Source of the DNA: Roseibium suaedae
Lineage (GTDB): Bacteria; Pseudomonadota; Alphaproteobacteria; Rhizobiales; Stappiaceae
NCBI RefSeq assembly: GCF_900142725.1
Contig: NZ_FRBW01000004.1
Coordinates: forward strand, 484,661-548,660
Direction: 5' to 3'
Length of the DNA: 64,000 nucleotides
Below are positions 43,224 to 52,455 of the stretch, piece after piece. Position numbers and translations under genes: made by a program. The notes beneath the pieces are model-generated. The model did no database searches and was not told the origin of the DNA. It saw nothing but the letters and a program-made list of their open reading frames with translations. How positions within the stretch are numbered: the stretch's first letter is position 1; each line of letters opens with the position of its first letter.

Positions 43224-44120
43224 TCAGGACGGATCTGAAGCGGGCAGGGCCCGTGCGCCGAGGGCATCGGCGAGGCTTGTCTTTGCCGAACCGGGGCGAA
43301 GCGGCTTTTGCTGGCTTTCGTGAGGGGCCCAGCCCGAGAGGGACATGAGCGTGAAAGTGGCGCGGATGCGGCCATCCGGATCGGCATAGTCTTGCGCATA
43401 GAGTTCGGCCGCGCGCAGGAAGATGGCGCGGGTCAAAGGCTTTCGGCTGCGTTCGGCAAGAATGGAGGTTGCCCCCATGGCCCTGAGATCTGCCATCAGC
43501 GCAAACAAGGAGCTGTAGCGTACGGTCAGCCGGTCCATGTCGGTGACGGGCAGGGCGAAGCCAGCACGCTGCAGCAATCCACCAAGGTCGCGCGTATCTG
43601 CGAAGGGCGAGACGCGCGGGGCGGCGCCCCCGGTCAGTTCCAGTTCCGCCCGCATCAGGACGTCGCGCAATTCATGCAAGGTATCGCCGCCCAGCAGTAC
43701 GCCGAGGAACAACCCGTCCGGCTTGAGTGCCTGACGGATCTGGATCAGAGCTCCGGGCAGGTCATTGGCCCATTGCAGGCTGAGGCCGGAGGCAATCAGA
43801 TCAAGCTGGCCGGGTGCAAGCGGAGGAAGCTCGTCATCCAGCACGAGATCCGGAGCGGCAAGATGCGGGTCGGCAACCAGAAGATCTCCGCGCAGAACCG
43901 TCCCGGTCTTGCCGCTTGCCTTCAACACGGCGGCAATGCGGCCGGTGTGGCCGCCCAGATCTAGGGCCAGTGGAAAATTGCGGCTGATCGCGGTCAGACG
44001 GTCGGCCAGATCCTCGGCCACCATCTCGAGCAGGAAATCCGCGCCTGGCTTGGCGGCTTTCAGAGCCCGGAGGCGCCGGGCCTTCAAGAGAGTGCGGTCG
44101 AAGAGAATGGGCTGGGTCAT
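43224..44120 (-). CDS. NDUFAF5-like class I SAM methyltransferase
   Basis: The 298-residue protein has a SAM motif (ALDLGGHTGRIAAVL near 65-78), LDLIASGLSLQWANDLPGAL and ALKPDGLFLGVLLGGDTLHEL, as in the BioC/NDUFAF5 group. In Alphaproteobacteria this group is linked to complex I assembly (arginine hydroxylation in the mitochondrial form) rather than to biotin synthesis. The ATG at 44120 begins MTQPILFDRTLLKAR; a longer frame to 44150 has no ribosome site. It is divergent from the ComF gene and converges on the Flp gene. Confidence 0.82.
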   Translation of the reverse strand: MTQPILFDRTLLKARRLRALKAAKPGADFLLEMVAEDLADRLTAISRNFPLALDLGGHTGRIAAVLKASGKTGTVLRGDLLVADPHLAAPDLVLDDELPPLAPGQLDLIASGLSLQWANDLPGALIQIRQALKPDGLFLGVLLGGDTLHELRDVLMRAELELTGGAAPRVSPFADTRDLGGLLQRAGFALPVTDMDRLTVRYSSLFALMADLRAMGATSILAERSRKPLTRAIFLRAAELYAQDYADPDGRIRATFTLMSLSGWAPHESQQKPLRPGSAKTSLADALGARALPASDPS

Positions 44121-44221
44121 TTGAGTATCGCGTCCTGATCTTGGCGACACATATGCGACTTTCGGGCAGCCACGTCAAAACATGATAGACTGGCTGCAGG
44201 ATCGAGGGTCTGGAGACCTCC

Positions 44222-44977
44222 ATGCTTGGCCGCCGTTCGTTGAGCGCTGCAAAGGGCTGCTCATCCGCAGTGCTGAACCTTCTTCTGCCGCCGCGCTGTC
44301 TGGCCTGCGGCAGTAAAACCGGCAGGACAGGTGCTTTGTGCCCTGTTTGCTGGTCGGACATGCCCTTTCTGGAAAACCCGGTCTGCGCCCGCTATGGCAC
44401 GCCGCTGCCCCATGACATGGGGGAAGGCGGGCTCAGTGCGAGGGCCATCATGGATCCGCCGGTGTTTGATAGTGCCCGGTCCGCTGCCCGGTATGACGGT
44501 CCGGCACGGCAGATGGTTCTGGCGCTGAAATTTGCCCGGCACCGGGATTTGAGCGAACCGATGGGAACCTGGATGGCACGGGCCGGGCGGGAGTTCCTGT
44601 CCGCGGAAAGTCTGATTGTACCAGTCCCCCTGCATCGCTGGCGGCTTTGGCAAAGGCGGTTCAACCAGGCAGCTGACCTTGCTGCTTCAGTCGCTCGAAC
44701 AGCGGGATGCGGATATGATCCCATGCTTCTGGCAAGGACGCGGCGGACCCGCCAGCAGGTGGGACTGGACGCAGCGTCTCGCCAGAAGAATGTCCGTGGC
44801 GCCTTTGACATTCGCGCTGGCCGTGAGGCGGAGGTCTTCGGCCGGCCGGTGGTGCTGGTCGATGATGTGATGACGACCGGGTCAACCGTCTCGGCCTGCG
44901 CGAGGGTGCTCAGAAAGGCCGGCGCGTCACGGGTGGATGTCCTGACCTTTGCGCTGGCGGTTCCCGAAGAGAGCTGA
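44222..44977 (+). CDS. ComF-family phosphoribosyltransferase-like protein
   Basis: The 251-residue protein has an N-terminal zinc ribbon with four cysteines (RCLACG and LCPVCW), ARYDGPARQMVLALKFARHRDL, the PVPLHRWRLWQRRFNQA signature and a C-terminal phosphoribosyltransferase motif, VVLVDDVMTTGSTVSACARV. It is related to ComF and GntX. In this group the enzyme activity is unproven; a role in DNA uptake is known only in competent species. GGAGA before the ATG. The gene is divergent from the methyltransferase. Confidence 0.88.
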   Translation: MLGRRSLSAAKGCSSAVLNLLLPPRCLACGSKTGRTGALCPVCWSDMPFLENPVCARYGTPLPHDMGEGGLSARAIMDPPVFDSARSAARYDGPARQMVLALKFARHRDLSEPMGTWMARAGREFLSAESLIVPVPLHRWRLWQRRFNQAADLAASVARTAGCGYDPMLLARTRRTRQQVGLDAASRQKNVRGAFDIRAGREAEVFGRPVVLVDDVMTTGSTVSACARVLRKAGASRVDVLTFALAVPEES

Positions 44978-45128
44978 GAGCTGGCCCAGCCTGACCCTGA
45001 GCCTGGCACTTGCATATTCTTGTGTTTCTGGTCATTAGCCACATATAAAATGGATCAAATCCAAGGGATGCACCTTCCGGCGAGGTCCGAAGGGCTCCGA
45101 TCTTCTCCAGGCTGAACGAGGATGTCGC

Positions 45129-45386
45129 ATGGCCGATGTTGTTATCTATACCCGCCAGCTCTGCGGCTTCTGCACGGCGGCGAAGCGCCTTCTGGACAAG
45201 AAGGGCGTGGCCTATACCGAACACGATGCGACCTTTGACCAGAAGCTGCGCCAGCAGATGATCCAGAAGGCGAACGGCCGCTCGACCTTTCCGCAGATCT
45301 TCATCGGCGGACGGCATGTCGGTGGCTGTGACGACCTTCATGAGCTGGACCGGTCCGGCAAGCTGGATAATCTTCTGGCGGCCTGA
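45129..45386 (+). CDS. grxC: Glutaredoxin 3
   Basis: The 85-residue protein has the glutaredoxin fold and the redox pair C12-G-F-C15 rather than the usual CPYC. STFPQIFIGGRHVGGCDDL carries the cis-Pro and the glutathione-binding GG. It reduces disulfides with glutathione. GAGG lies before the ATG at 45129. It forms a short plus-strand cluster with the nitrilase-like and DUF1178 genes, an order typical of Hyphomicrobiales. Confidence 0.93.
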   Translation: MADVVIYTRQLCGFCTAAKRLLDKKGVAYTEHDATFDQKLRQQMIQKANGRSTFPQIFIGGRHVGGCDDLHELDRSGKLDNLLAA

Positions 45387-45423
45387 GGCTATCTGATCCA
45401 TCGAGAGCTGGCCGGAGGCCCCT

Positions 45424-46284
45424 ATGAGCGAATTCACCGCAGCCTGCATTCAGCTGTGCAGCAGCAAGGATATTCTTGCCAACCTTGAAGTCAGCTCAGC
45501 CCTGATCCGGCAAGCTGCCTCTCAAGGGGCGCAGTTCATCCAGACGCCGGAAATGACCAATGTGCTTGTCCGCAGCCGGGATGAGCTGATGGAGCGTATT
45601 CGTCCCGAGGATCAGGACCCGACCCTGGCCCGTTTCCGGTCGCTAGCCATGGAGCTGGACGTCTGGATCCATGCCGGTTCGCTCGCCATTCCGCGCGGTG
45701 ACGGCAAGGTTGCCAACCGGGCGTTCCTGATCGCGCCGGATGGACGGATCGCCGCCCGCTACGACAAGATCCACATGTTCGACGTCGACTTGCCCAACGG
45801 GGAAAGCTGGCGCGAATCCGCGACCTATCAGCCGGGCGAGACCTCCACGGTGTTCGACTTGCCCTGGATCCGGATGGGCATGGCCGTGTGTTATGACGTG
45901 CGCTTTCCGGCAATCTTCCGCACCCAGGCCCGTCAGGGTGCTGGCCTCCTGACCATGCCGGCTGCCTTTACCCGGCAGACCGGCGAGGCTCACTGGCATG
46001 TGCTGCAGCGCGCAAGGGCGATCGAGAACGGTGCCTATGTCGTCAGTGCGGCTCAGGGCGGCAAGCATGAGGATGGGCGGGAAACCTATGGCCACAGCCT
46101 GATCGTTGATCCCTGGGGAACCGTGATTGCCGAGCAGCAGGAAGCCGTTCCCGGCTTTGTCACGGCGAAGATCAACCCGGAACAGGTGCTCAAGGCCCGT
46201 CAGCGGATTCCAGCCATCGCGAATGAGCGCGATTTCGACATTTCCCTGGCCCAGGATACGGCCGGGGCGGAGGCGCAGGCGTGA
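45424..46284 (+). CDS. Carbon-nitrogen hydrolase (Nit1-like / deaminated glutathione amidase type)
   Basis: The 286-residue member of the nitrilase superfamily has the triad Glu43 in TPEMTN, a Lys in RYDKIHMFD (about 116) and Cys in MAVCYDVRFP (about 158). NGAYVVSAAQGGKHEDGRET and the FPAIFR stretch match the Nit1/omega-amidase-like branch that repairs deaminated glutathione. Next to glutaredoxin this function is attractive, but it is inference. The stop overlaps the start of the next gene as GTGA, so translation is coupled. GGAGG lies six bases before the ATG. Confidence 0.88.
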   Translation: MSEFTAACIQLCSSKDILANLEVSSALIRQAASQGAQFIQTPEMTNVLVRSRDELMERIRPEDQDPTLARFRSLAMELDVWIHAGSLAIPRGDGKVANRAFLIAPDGRIAARYDKIHMFDVDLPNGESWRESATYQPGETSTVFDLPWIRMGMAVCYDVRFPAIFRTQARQGAGLLTMPAAFTRQTGEAHWHVLQRARAIENGAYVVSAAQGGKHEDGRETYGHSLIVDPWGTVIAEQQEAVPGFVTAKINPEQVLKARQRIPAIANERDFDISLAQDTAGAEAQA

Positions 46285-46823
46285 TCCGTTATTCGCTGAT
46301 GTGCGAACTGGCCCATGAGTTTGAAGGCTGGTTCCGGAATTCCGGTGATTTTGACAAGCAATGCGCCCTGCGCCTGGTGACCTGTCCCCATTGCGGGTCT
46401 GGCGACATTCACAAGCGGCTGATGGCCCCGTCCGTTTCGACCAGCCGTGCCAAGGAAGCGCGCAAGCAGGAGGCTGCGGGGCCGGTGTCCGAAGCGGCTC
46501 CGGCTGTGTCTGAGAGTTCTTCAGCTCCTGCCCCGGTGGTCTCCGCCGAAACAGCCGTCGCCGTCCAGCAGGCAAGTGCCATGCTGGCTGCCAATCCGGC
46601 CTATCGGGAAATGCTGGAGAGCCTCAAGACCATTCGCCGCAAGGTCATCGAGAGCTCCGAGAACGTTGGGTCGAATTTCGCGGAAGAAGCCCGCAAGATC
46701 CATTACGGCGAGGCCGAGGAGCGGAATATCTACGGCCAGACCTCGCCGCAGGATGCCAGAGATCTTCTGGATGAAGGCATTTCGGTCCTGCCGCTGCCCG
46801 AGCTTCCCGACGACAAGAATTGA
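46281..46823 (+). CDS. DUF1178 family protein
   Basis: The 180-residue protein starts with GTG and the DUF1178 signature IRYSLMCELAHEFEGWF, followed by CALRLVTCPHCGSGDIHKRL with a zinc-ribbon-like Cys pair and MAPSV. A Ala/Ser/Pro-rich linker connects to a helical C-terminal part with IRRKVIESSENVGSNFAEEA and KIHYGEAEERNIYGQ. The family is conserved in Alphaproteobacteria and uncharacterised. It overlaps the nitrilase-like gene by four bases. Confidence 0.92.
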   Translation: MIRYSLMCELAHEFEGWFRNSGDFDKQCALRLVTCPHCGSGDIHKRLMAPSVSTSRAKEARKQEAAGPVSEAAPAVSESSSAPAPVVSAETAVAVQQASAMLAANPAYREMLESLKTIRRKVIESSENVGSNFAEEARKIHYGEAEERNIYGQTSPQDARDLLDEGISVLPLPELPDDKN

Positions 46824-46833
46824 AGCAGTGAAA

Positions 46834-46875
46834 CGCCGGAGCTGCCCTCAGGGGGCCGTCTCCGGCGGTTCTTTT
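46834..46875 (+). terminator. Intrinsic terminator after DUF1178 gene
   Basis: CGCCGGAG and CTCCGGCG form an 8-bp stem with a loop of about 18 bases, followed by GTTCTTTT, between convergent genes. Confidence 0.7.
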
Positions 46876-46880
46876 CCGGA

Positions 46881-47384
46881 TCAGGCCGCGCTTGCCTTCG
46901 GCGTGCGGCGGGTCTGCAGCTGAACGGCTGGTTCCTGCATGGTTTCTTCCGCAGCCTTCTTCAGCTCCGAGGCTGCCTCAAGGGCTGCTTCGCCCAGTTC
47001 TTCTGCATTTGCCAGACCTTCGCTGAAGCCCGCCTGCAGCATTTCCATCTGCTTGCGGCCATGGGTTTGATAGTCCTCGGCCATGCGTGTGTAGAAAGCC
47101 TGCAGGGTTCCCATCACTTCGTCCGGCATGCGGCAGGACGTCAGGGTCTTGGCGCATTCGAAATCTTCGTGAAGACGCTGGCTGGCAAAGGCCATGTGAT
47201 CATCAAGGGCTTTTTCCGTCTGATCCCACAGGGTGCGATTGATGCGCTGAAGATTGGAAAAGGCCCGTTCTTCCAGCTTGTCTTCCCGCTCTGCAAAAGA
47301 CCAGGCCGACAGGTTCGGCACCTGCCAGGGGGCGGCGAAGACATTCATGAAATCAAAGGGTGAGCTCGTCTGCTTGTCTGACAT
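46881..47384 (-). CDS. Phasin-family protein
   Basis: The 167-residue, mostly helical protein (AFYTRMAEDYQTHGRKQMEM, LGEAALEAASELKKAAEETM) matches the phasin_2 type. Phasins coat polyhydroxyalkanoate granules and control their number and access. ATG 47384 follows GGAGGAGGAGGATGAA; a longer frame to 47555 has no match. It is divergent from the PHA synthase gene, separated by 215 bases, which supports granule function. Confidence 0.88.
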   Translation of the reverse strand: MSDKQTSSPFDFMNVFAAPWQVPNLSAWSFAEREDKLEERAFSNLQRINRTLWDQTEKALDDHMAFASQRLHEDFECAKTLTSCRMPDEVMGTLQAFYTRMAEDYQTHGRKQMEMLQAGFSEGLANAEELGEAALEAASELKKAAEETMQEPAVQLQTRRTPKASAA

Positions 47385-47599
47385 TTCATCCTCCTCCTCC
47401 TGCAGCAGATGGCCGGGCGGATTGACCAAGTGAGGCCACGGCGCATGGCGGCAGGGATCCCGTTTCAATTCTGGATTTTTTCTTCCGCTACGATAACACC
47501 AATTAGATGTCAGAAATTTGATCTGCCTCATTGCGTTCATCAAAAGGTGCGACAAGGCTCCAGCGGTGCAGGCGCCGAGATGACAAGCGGGAGTTTCCG

Positions 47600-49462
47600 A
47601 TGGCGGACGATCTCATGCAGGCGGGAAACCGGAAGCAGCAGAAGGGCACGGAGCACCTCGCCCAATCTCCTGGCCAGCAGTTCTTTCCCTCTTTCGAGAT
47701 GCCGGCGGGTTATCCAGGCGGGTTCGGGCCGGATTCTCCGGGAGCGACCGTCTTTGCTGAAACGCTGGACCGTGTGGCCCGCGCCACGCTTGCCCGTGCC
47801 AGCCTCGGTATTTCCCCTGTCGCTCTGTGGAGCGCCTATCTGGACTGGTTCCTGCATCTGGCTATTTCGCCGGGAAAGCAGGGCAAGCTGGCGGAAAAGG
47901 CTGCGACCAAACTGATGCGGCTGGCGCGATTTTCCGCGCTTTGCGGTCTGCAAGGCGACCATTCCTGCATTGAGCCGTTGCCCCAGGACAGGCGCTTCGA
48001 TCATGAAGGATGGAAGCAGTTCCCGTTCAATCTCTACGCCCAGAATTTCCTGCTGACCCAGCAATGGTGGTCCAACGCCATGACCGGCGTGCGTGGTGTC
48101 AGTGCGCACCATGAGAAGGTTGTCGATTTCACCACACGCCAGTTGCTGGATGTCTTTTCGCCTTCGAATTACCTGCTGACCAATCCGGAAGTGCTCCAGA
48201 AGACCCAGGCGGAAGGCGGTCAGAACCTGGTGCGCGGTCTGCAGCATTTCTGGGAAGACGTTGAGCGCCAGATGCGCAGGCTGCCGCCGCCGGGCGCTGA
48301 GGACTACAAGGTGGGAGAAACCGTCGGCGTGACGCCGGGCAAGGTCGTGTTCCGCAACCACCTGATCGAACTGATCCAGTACGAGCCGCAGACGCCGGAG
48401 GTGAAGGCCGAGCCGGTCCTGATCGTTCCGGCCTGGATCATGAAATACTACATTCTCGACCTGTCGCCGCAGAACTCGCTGGTGAAGTATCTCGTGTCCA
48501 AGGGTTTCACGGTCTTCATGGTGTCCTGGCGCAATCCGGGCCCGGCAGACCGCGAGCTGGGCATGGAAGACTACCGCAAGCTCGGGGTGGATGCCGCGCT
48601 TGACGCTGCCCTTGCCATCACGGGAGCGCGCAAGGCCCATGCGGCGGGCTACTGCCTGGGCGGCACACTGCTGTCTATCGCAGCGGCCGGCATGATGCAC
48701 CGGGGTGATGACCGGCTGGCGAGCCTGTCCCTGTTCGCAGCCCAGGTGGATTTCACGGAAGCGGGTGAACTCACGCTCTTTATCGATGAGAGCGAAGTCT
48801 CCTTCCTGGAGGACATGATGTGGGAGAGCGGCGGGCTGGACACATCCCAGATGGCTGGAGCATTCCAGCTGCTGCGCTCAAATGACATGATCTGGTCGAA
48901 GGGCGTACGCGAGTACCTTTTGGGTGAACGGGCGCCGATGTTCGATCTCATGGCCTGGAATGCGGATGGAACCCGGATGCCCTACCGGATGCATTCGGAG
49001 TATCTGACCGGTCTGTTCCTGAACAATGATTTCGCCGAAGGCCGCTACAAGGTCGACGGCACGCCTGTTGCGGTGGAAGACATCAAGGCGCCGGTCTTTG
49101 CCGTTGGCACCGAGCAGGATCACGTCGCACCCTGGCGCTCGGTCTTCAAGATCTGCCATCTGGCGGAGCAGGACGTGACGTTTGTTCTGACGTCTGGCGG
49201 GCATAATGCCGGTATTGTCAGCGAACCGGGGCATCCGCACCGCCATTACCGCATCAGGACCAGTTCTGCAGGAGATGGCTATCTCGATCCGAAAAGCTGG
49301 CAGGCAGAGGCTCCGGTCAGGGAAGGTTCCTGGTGGGAAGCCTGGACCGCCTGGCTGGACAGCCAGTCAACGGCAACCGGGCCGGTTCCCCCGATTGGAA
49401 ATGCCAGCAAGGGCTATCCGGTTCTGGGCAGTGCGCCGGGCACCTATGTCCTGATGCCCTGA
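47600..49462 (+). CDS. phaC: Poly(3-hydroxyalkanoate) polymerase PhaC (class I)
   Basis: The 620-residue synthase has the N-terminal region ending in QNFLLTQQWWSNAMTGVRGV, the alpha/beta hydrolase core with PAWIMKYYILDLSPQNSLVK, the lipase-like box GYCLGG with the active Cys near residue 352, an Asp in GTEQDHVAPW, and the His in SGGHNAGIV. These complete the Cys-Asp-His triad. It polymerises 3-hydroxyacyl-CoA into storage polyester. Length fits class I. GGGAG lies before ATG 47600. Confidence 0.97.
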   Translation: MADDLMQAGNRKQQKGTEHLAQSPGQQFFPSFEMPAGYPGGFGPDSPGATVFAETLDRVARATLARASLGISPVALWSAYLDWFLHLAISPGKQGKLAEKAATKLMRLARFSALCGLQGDHSCIEPLPQDRRFDHEGWKQFPFNLYAQNFLLTQQWWSNAMTGVRGVSAHHEKVVDFTTRQLLDVFSPSNYLLTNPEVLQKTQAEGGQNLVRGLQHFWEDVERQMRRLPPPGAEDYKVGETVGVTPGKVVFRNHLIELIQYEPQTPEVKAEPVLIVPAWIMKYYILDLSPQNSLVKYLVSKGFTVFMVSWRNPGPADRELGMEDYRKLGVDAALDAALAITGARKAHAAGYCLGGTLLSIAAAGMMHRGDDRLASLSLFAAQVDFTEAGELTLFIDESEVSFLEDMMWESGGLDTSQMAGAFQLLRSNDMIWSKGVREYLLGERAPMFDLMAWNADGTRMPYRMHSEYLTGLFLNNDFAEGRYKVDGTPVAVEDIKAPVFAVGTEQDHVAPWRSVFKICHLAEQDVTFVLTSGGHNAGIVSEPGHPHRHYRIRTSSAGDGYLDPKSWQAEAPVREGSWWEAWTAWLDSQSTATGPVPPIGNASKGYPVLGSAPGTYVLMP

Positions 49463-49487
49463 CGCCTGTCTGTTTGCGAGTGTGTGG

Positions 49488-50177
49488 TCAGCGGGCGAGC
49501 CAGGCCGACAGCGCGGCGATAACCTCGCTGGGGGCTTCAAGTGTCGACAGATGCCCGCTGCCTGGAATGGTCACCAGCTCACTGCCTGGAATGAGCCCAT
49601 GGATTTCCTGGGCCAGGGAGGGCGGGGTGAGGGTGTCACCATCACCAACCAGGACCATTGTCGGGCAGGAGATGGCGGGCAGGAAGGGACGCGCGTCGTC
49701 CCGGGCCATGATGGCTTCCGTCTGACGGATGAAGGCGTCCGGGCCGGTCTCATTGGCCATTTCCACGACAGTTGCCTTCAGATCCTCATCTTCGAGCCGG
49801 TTTTCGTGAACGAAGCCCGGATAGAGCAGGTGCGGAACTTTCGTGAACCCTTTCTCCCGGGTCAGCTTGATCAGAAACTGACGGCGCTCGGTCTGCTCCG
49901 GCGTGTCGGCCCTTGGGTTCGTGTCGAGAAGGGCCAGCCGGCTGACGCGCTCCGGTGCCTGGCGCATGATCTCCATGCTGATGTAGCCGCCCATGGACAG
50001 GCCGGCGAGGGCAAACCGTTCCGGTGCCTTGGCCAGAATGTCCGCAGCGATCTCCGGAATGGTGTTGTGCTGACGGTGGTCGGCCACCATGATCGGCCGG
50101 TCTGCAAAGGCGACGATCTGCGGGGCATAGAGGGTTTCCGTGCACAGGAGCCCCGGGACGAAGACAATCGGTTCCAT
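49488..50177 (-). CDS. Alpha/beta hydrolase
   Basis: The 229-residue protein has FVPGLLCTETLYAPQ, the nucleophile elbow LAGLSMGGYISMEI (Ser near 80), Asp in VGDGDTLTPP and His in GSGHLSTLE. The complete triad indicates an esterase-like or peptidase-like hydrolase; the substrate is unknown. I chose ATG 50177 behind GGGAG; TTG 50180 is in frame but less likely. It follows ubiG on the minus strand with a gap of 14 bases and may be cotranscribed with it. Confidence 0.83.
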   Translation of the reverse strand: MEPIVFVPGLLCTETLYAPQIVAFADRPIMVADHRQHNTIPEIAADILAKAPERFALAGLSMGGYISMEIMRQAPERVSRLALLDTNPRADTPEQTERRQFLIKLTREKGFTKVPHLLYPGFVHENRLEDEDLKATVVEMANETGPDAFIRQTEAIMARDDARPFLPAISCPTMVLVGDGDTLTPPSLAQEIHGLIPGSELVTIPGSGHLSTLEAPSEVIAALSAWLAR

Positions 50178-50191
50178 CAAGGTTGCTCCCC

Positions 50192-50950
50192 TCAGGCTTT
50201 CGGGCGTTCGGCGAGAAGCATGTAGTTCACATCCATGTCGCGCGACCGGTTCCAGGTGTCGGTCAGGGGATTGAATGTCACGCCGCAGCGGTCGATCACG
50301 CTCATGCCAGCCTTTGCCAGCGGCGTTTCGATTTCCTCCGGGCGCACAAGCTTCTCATAGGAGTGGGTGCCCTTGGGCAGCCAGCGCAGGACATACTCGG
50401 CCCCGACGATTGCGAGGGCATAAGCCTTCAGCGTGCGGTTGATGGTCGCAACGAACATCAGGCCGCCGGGCCGGACCATGCGCGCCGTCTCTGCCATGAA
50501 GAGCGGCACATCCGCGACGTGCTCCACGACTTCCATGTTGAAAACCACATCGAACGTCTCGCCGGCCGCCGCCAGAGCTTCCGCCGTCTCTGCCCGGTAG
50601 TCGATATCAAGGCCGGAGGATTTGGCGTGAAGGCGGGCCACCTCGATGTTCACAGTCGAGGGATCGGCGCCGACCATCTGCGCGCCGAGGCGGGCCATGG
50701 GTTCACTGAGAAGGCCGCCGCCGCAGCCGATGTCGAGGCAGCGCAGGCCTTCAAGCGCGTTGGCCGAGTTCGGATCACGGCCATAACGGGCACAGATCTT
50801 TTCCTTGATATAGGCCAGCCGGACGGGGCTGAACTTGTGCAGCGGGCGGAACTTGCCGGTCGGATCCCACCATTCGGCCGCCATTGCCGAAAACCGGGCG
50901 ACTTCGGTGTCGTCAACCGTGCCCGTCGTCTGCTTCGTCGCCTCGTTCAT
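50192..50950 (-). CDS. ubiG: Ubiquinone biosynthesis O-methyltransferase UbiG
   Basis: The 252-residue protein has [20 protein letters not shown], the UbiG signature near the N-terminus, the SAM motif [33 protein letters not shown] and [20 protein letters not shown]. It catalyses both O-methylations in ubiquinone synthesis. AAAGGAACC lies before the ATG. It is divergent from lysC, the normal alphaproteobacterial arrangement. Confidence 0.97.
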   Translation of the reverse strand: MNEATKQTTGTVDDTEVARFSAMAAEWWDPTGKFRPLHKFSPVRLAYIKEKICARYGRDPNSANALEGLRCLDIGCGGGLLSEPMARLGAQMVGADPSTVNIEVARLHAKSSGLDIDYRAETAEALAAAGETFDVVFNMEVVEHVADVPLFMAETARMVRPGGLMFVATINRTLKAYALAIVGAEYVLRWLPKGTHSYEKLVRPEEIETPLAKAGMSVIDRCGVTFNPLTDTWNRSRDMDVNYMLLAERPKA

Positions 50951-51132
50951 CGCTGGTTCCTTTCCTACGCCGCCTTCGCTCGCGCAGCGGCTGCTTTCCC
51001 TGTGTCCTTCAAGGTCGCGCGTCTTTTGTCAAGGCGCGCTGTTGCGGCAATTGCGCAGTGCATGTATGTGTGACGCCCGATCCGGCAGGCGCACCTGCGC
51101 CTTCGTTACTCGATGAAAAGAATACGACAGCA

Positions 51133-52383
51133 ATGGCTCGACTGGTTTTGAAATTCGGTGGCACATCCGTGGCCGACCTCGACCGTATCCGTAACGTGGC
51201 CCGCCACGTCAAACGGGAAGTCGATGCCGGGAACGAAGTGGCCGTCGTCGTGTCGGCAATGGCGGGGCAGACCAACAAGCTGGTCGACTGGTGCCGGCAG
51301 GCATCCCCCCTTCATGATGCCCGTGAATATGATGCAGTGGTCGCTTCCGGCGAACAGGTGACCTCCGGTCTCCTGGCCATCGTCCTGCAGGATATGGGCG
51401 TCAATGCCCGCTCCTGGCAGGGCTGGCAGATCCCGTTGAAGACCGACGAAAGCCACGGCGCTGCGCGGATCAAGGAAATCGACGCCGATTTCCTGGTCGA
51501 GCGCATCTCCGGCGGCCAGGTGGCAGTCATTGCCGGTTTCCAGGGCATTGCCCCGGACAACCGCATTTCGACGCTCGGCCGCGGCGGCTCGGACACCAGC
51601 GCGGTGGCCATTGCAGCAGCCATCAAGGCAGACCGCTGCGATATCTACACCGACGTAGACGGCGTCTATACGACGGACCCGCGCATCGTGCCCAAGGCCA
51701 AGCGTCTGGACCGCGTTTCCTTCGAAGAAATGCTGGAAATGGCATCGCTCGGCGCCAAGGTGCTGCAGGTGCGCTCCGTTGAAATGGCCATGGTCCATGG
51801 CGTGCGCACCTTCGTGCGTTCCAGCTTTGATGATCCGGACGCGCCGCAGATCGGCGTTGGTGATCTTCCCCCAGGTACTCTCATTTGCGACGAGGATGAA
51901 CTCGTGGAACAGCAAGTTGTTACCGGCATCGCCTTTGCGAAGGACGAAGCCCAGATCTCGATTCGCGATGTGGCTGACAAGCCGGGCGTCGCTCATTCGG
52001 TCTTCGGTCCGCTGGCCGATGCGAACATCAACGTCGACATGATCGTCCAGAACATTTCTCCGGACGGCAAGACCACCGACATCACCTTCACGGTTCCGGA
52101 AACGGACTATCAGCGCGCCATCAAGGTGCTGGAAGAAAACCGCGAAGCCATCGGTTTCCAGAACCTGGAAGGCGCGACGGATGTGGTGAAGGTGTCGGTT
52201 ATCGGCATCGGCATGCGCTCCCATGCAGGCATCGCTGCGGACTGTTTCCGCGGCCTGGCTGCCAAGGGCATCAACATCCGTGCGATCACAACGTCCGAAA
52301 TCAAGATCTCCGTGCTGATCGATTCTGCCTACACGGAACTTGCAGTCCGGACTCTCCATTCGCTATACGGATTGGACGGGTAA
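51133..52383 (+). CDS. lysC: Aspartate kinase
   Basis: The 416-residue enzyme has KFGGTSVADLDRIRNVA at the start, the kinase motifs SGEQVTSGLL, GFQGIAPDNRISTLGRGGSD and YTDVDGVYTTDPR, and two C-terminal ACT domains (QISIRDVADKPGVAHSVF; KVSVIGIGMRSHAGIA) for Lys/Thr feedback. It phosphorylates aspartate at the head of lysine, threonine and methionine synthesis. The ATG at 51133 is not preceded by a strong ribosome site. The longer frame from 50884 overlaps ubiG and has no similarity. Confidence 0.97.
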   Translation: MARLVLKFGGTSVADLDRIRNVARHVKREVDAGNEVAVVVSAMAGQTNKLVDWCRQASPLHDAREYDAVVASGEQVTSGLLAIVLQDMGVNARSWQGWQIPLKTDESHGAARIKEIDADFLVERISGGQVAVIAGFQGIAPDNRISTLGRGGSDTSAVAIAAAIKADRCDIYTDVDGVYTTDPRIVPKAKRLDRVSFEEMLEMASLGAKVLQVRSVEMAMVHGVRTFVRSSFDDPDAPQIGVGDLPPGTLICDEDELVEQQVVTGIAFAKDEAQISIRDVADKPGVAHSVFGPLADANINVDMIVQNISPDGKTTDITFTVPETDYQRAIKVLEENREAIGFQNLEGATDVVKVSVIGIGMRSHAGIAADCFRGLAAKGINIRAITTSEIKISVLIDSAYTELAVRTLHSLYGLDG

Positions 52384-52455
52384 GTGACCCGACTCGCCGC
52401 AGACGATTGATTTCGATCGCCTGCGGCCGGTTCCAGGGACATGACGGGGTAGGCG

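Noticed and set aside
45536..46575. Minus-strand frames over the nitrilase-like gene
   Set aside because: They are shadows of a well-supported plus-strand enzyme with all catalytic residues.
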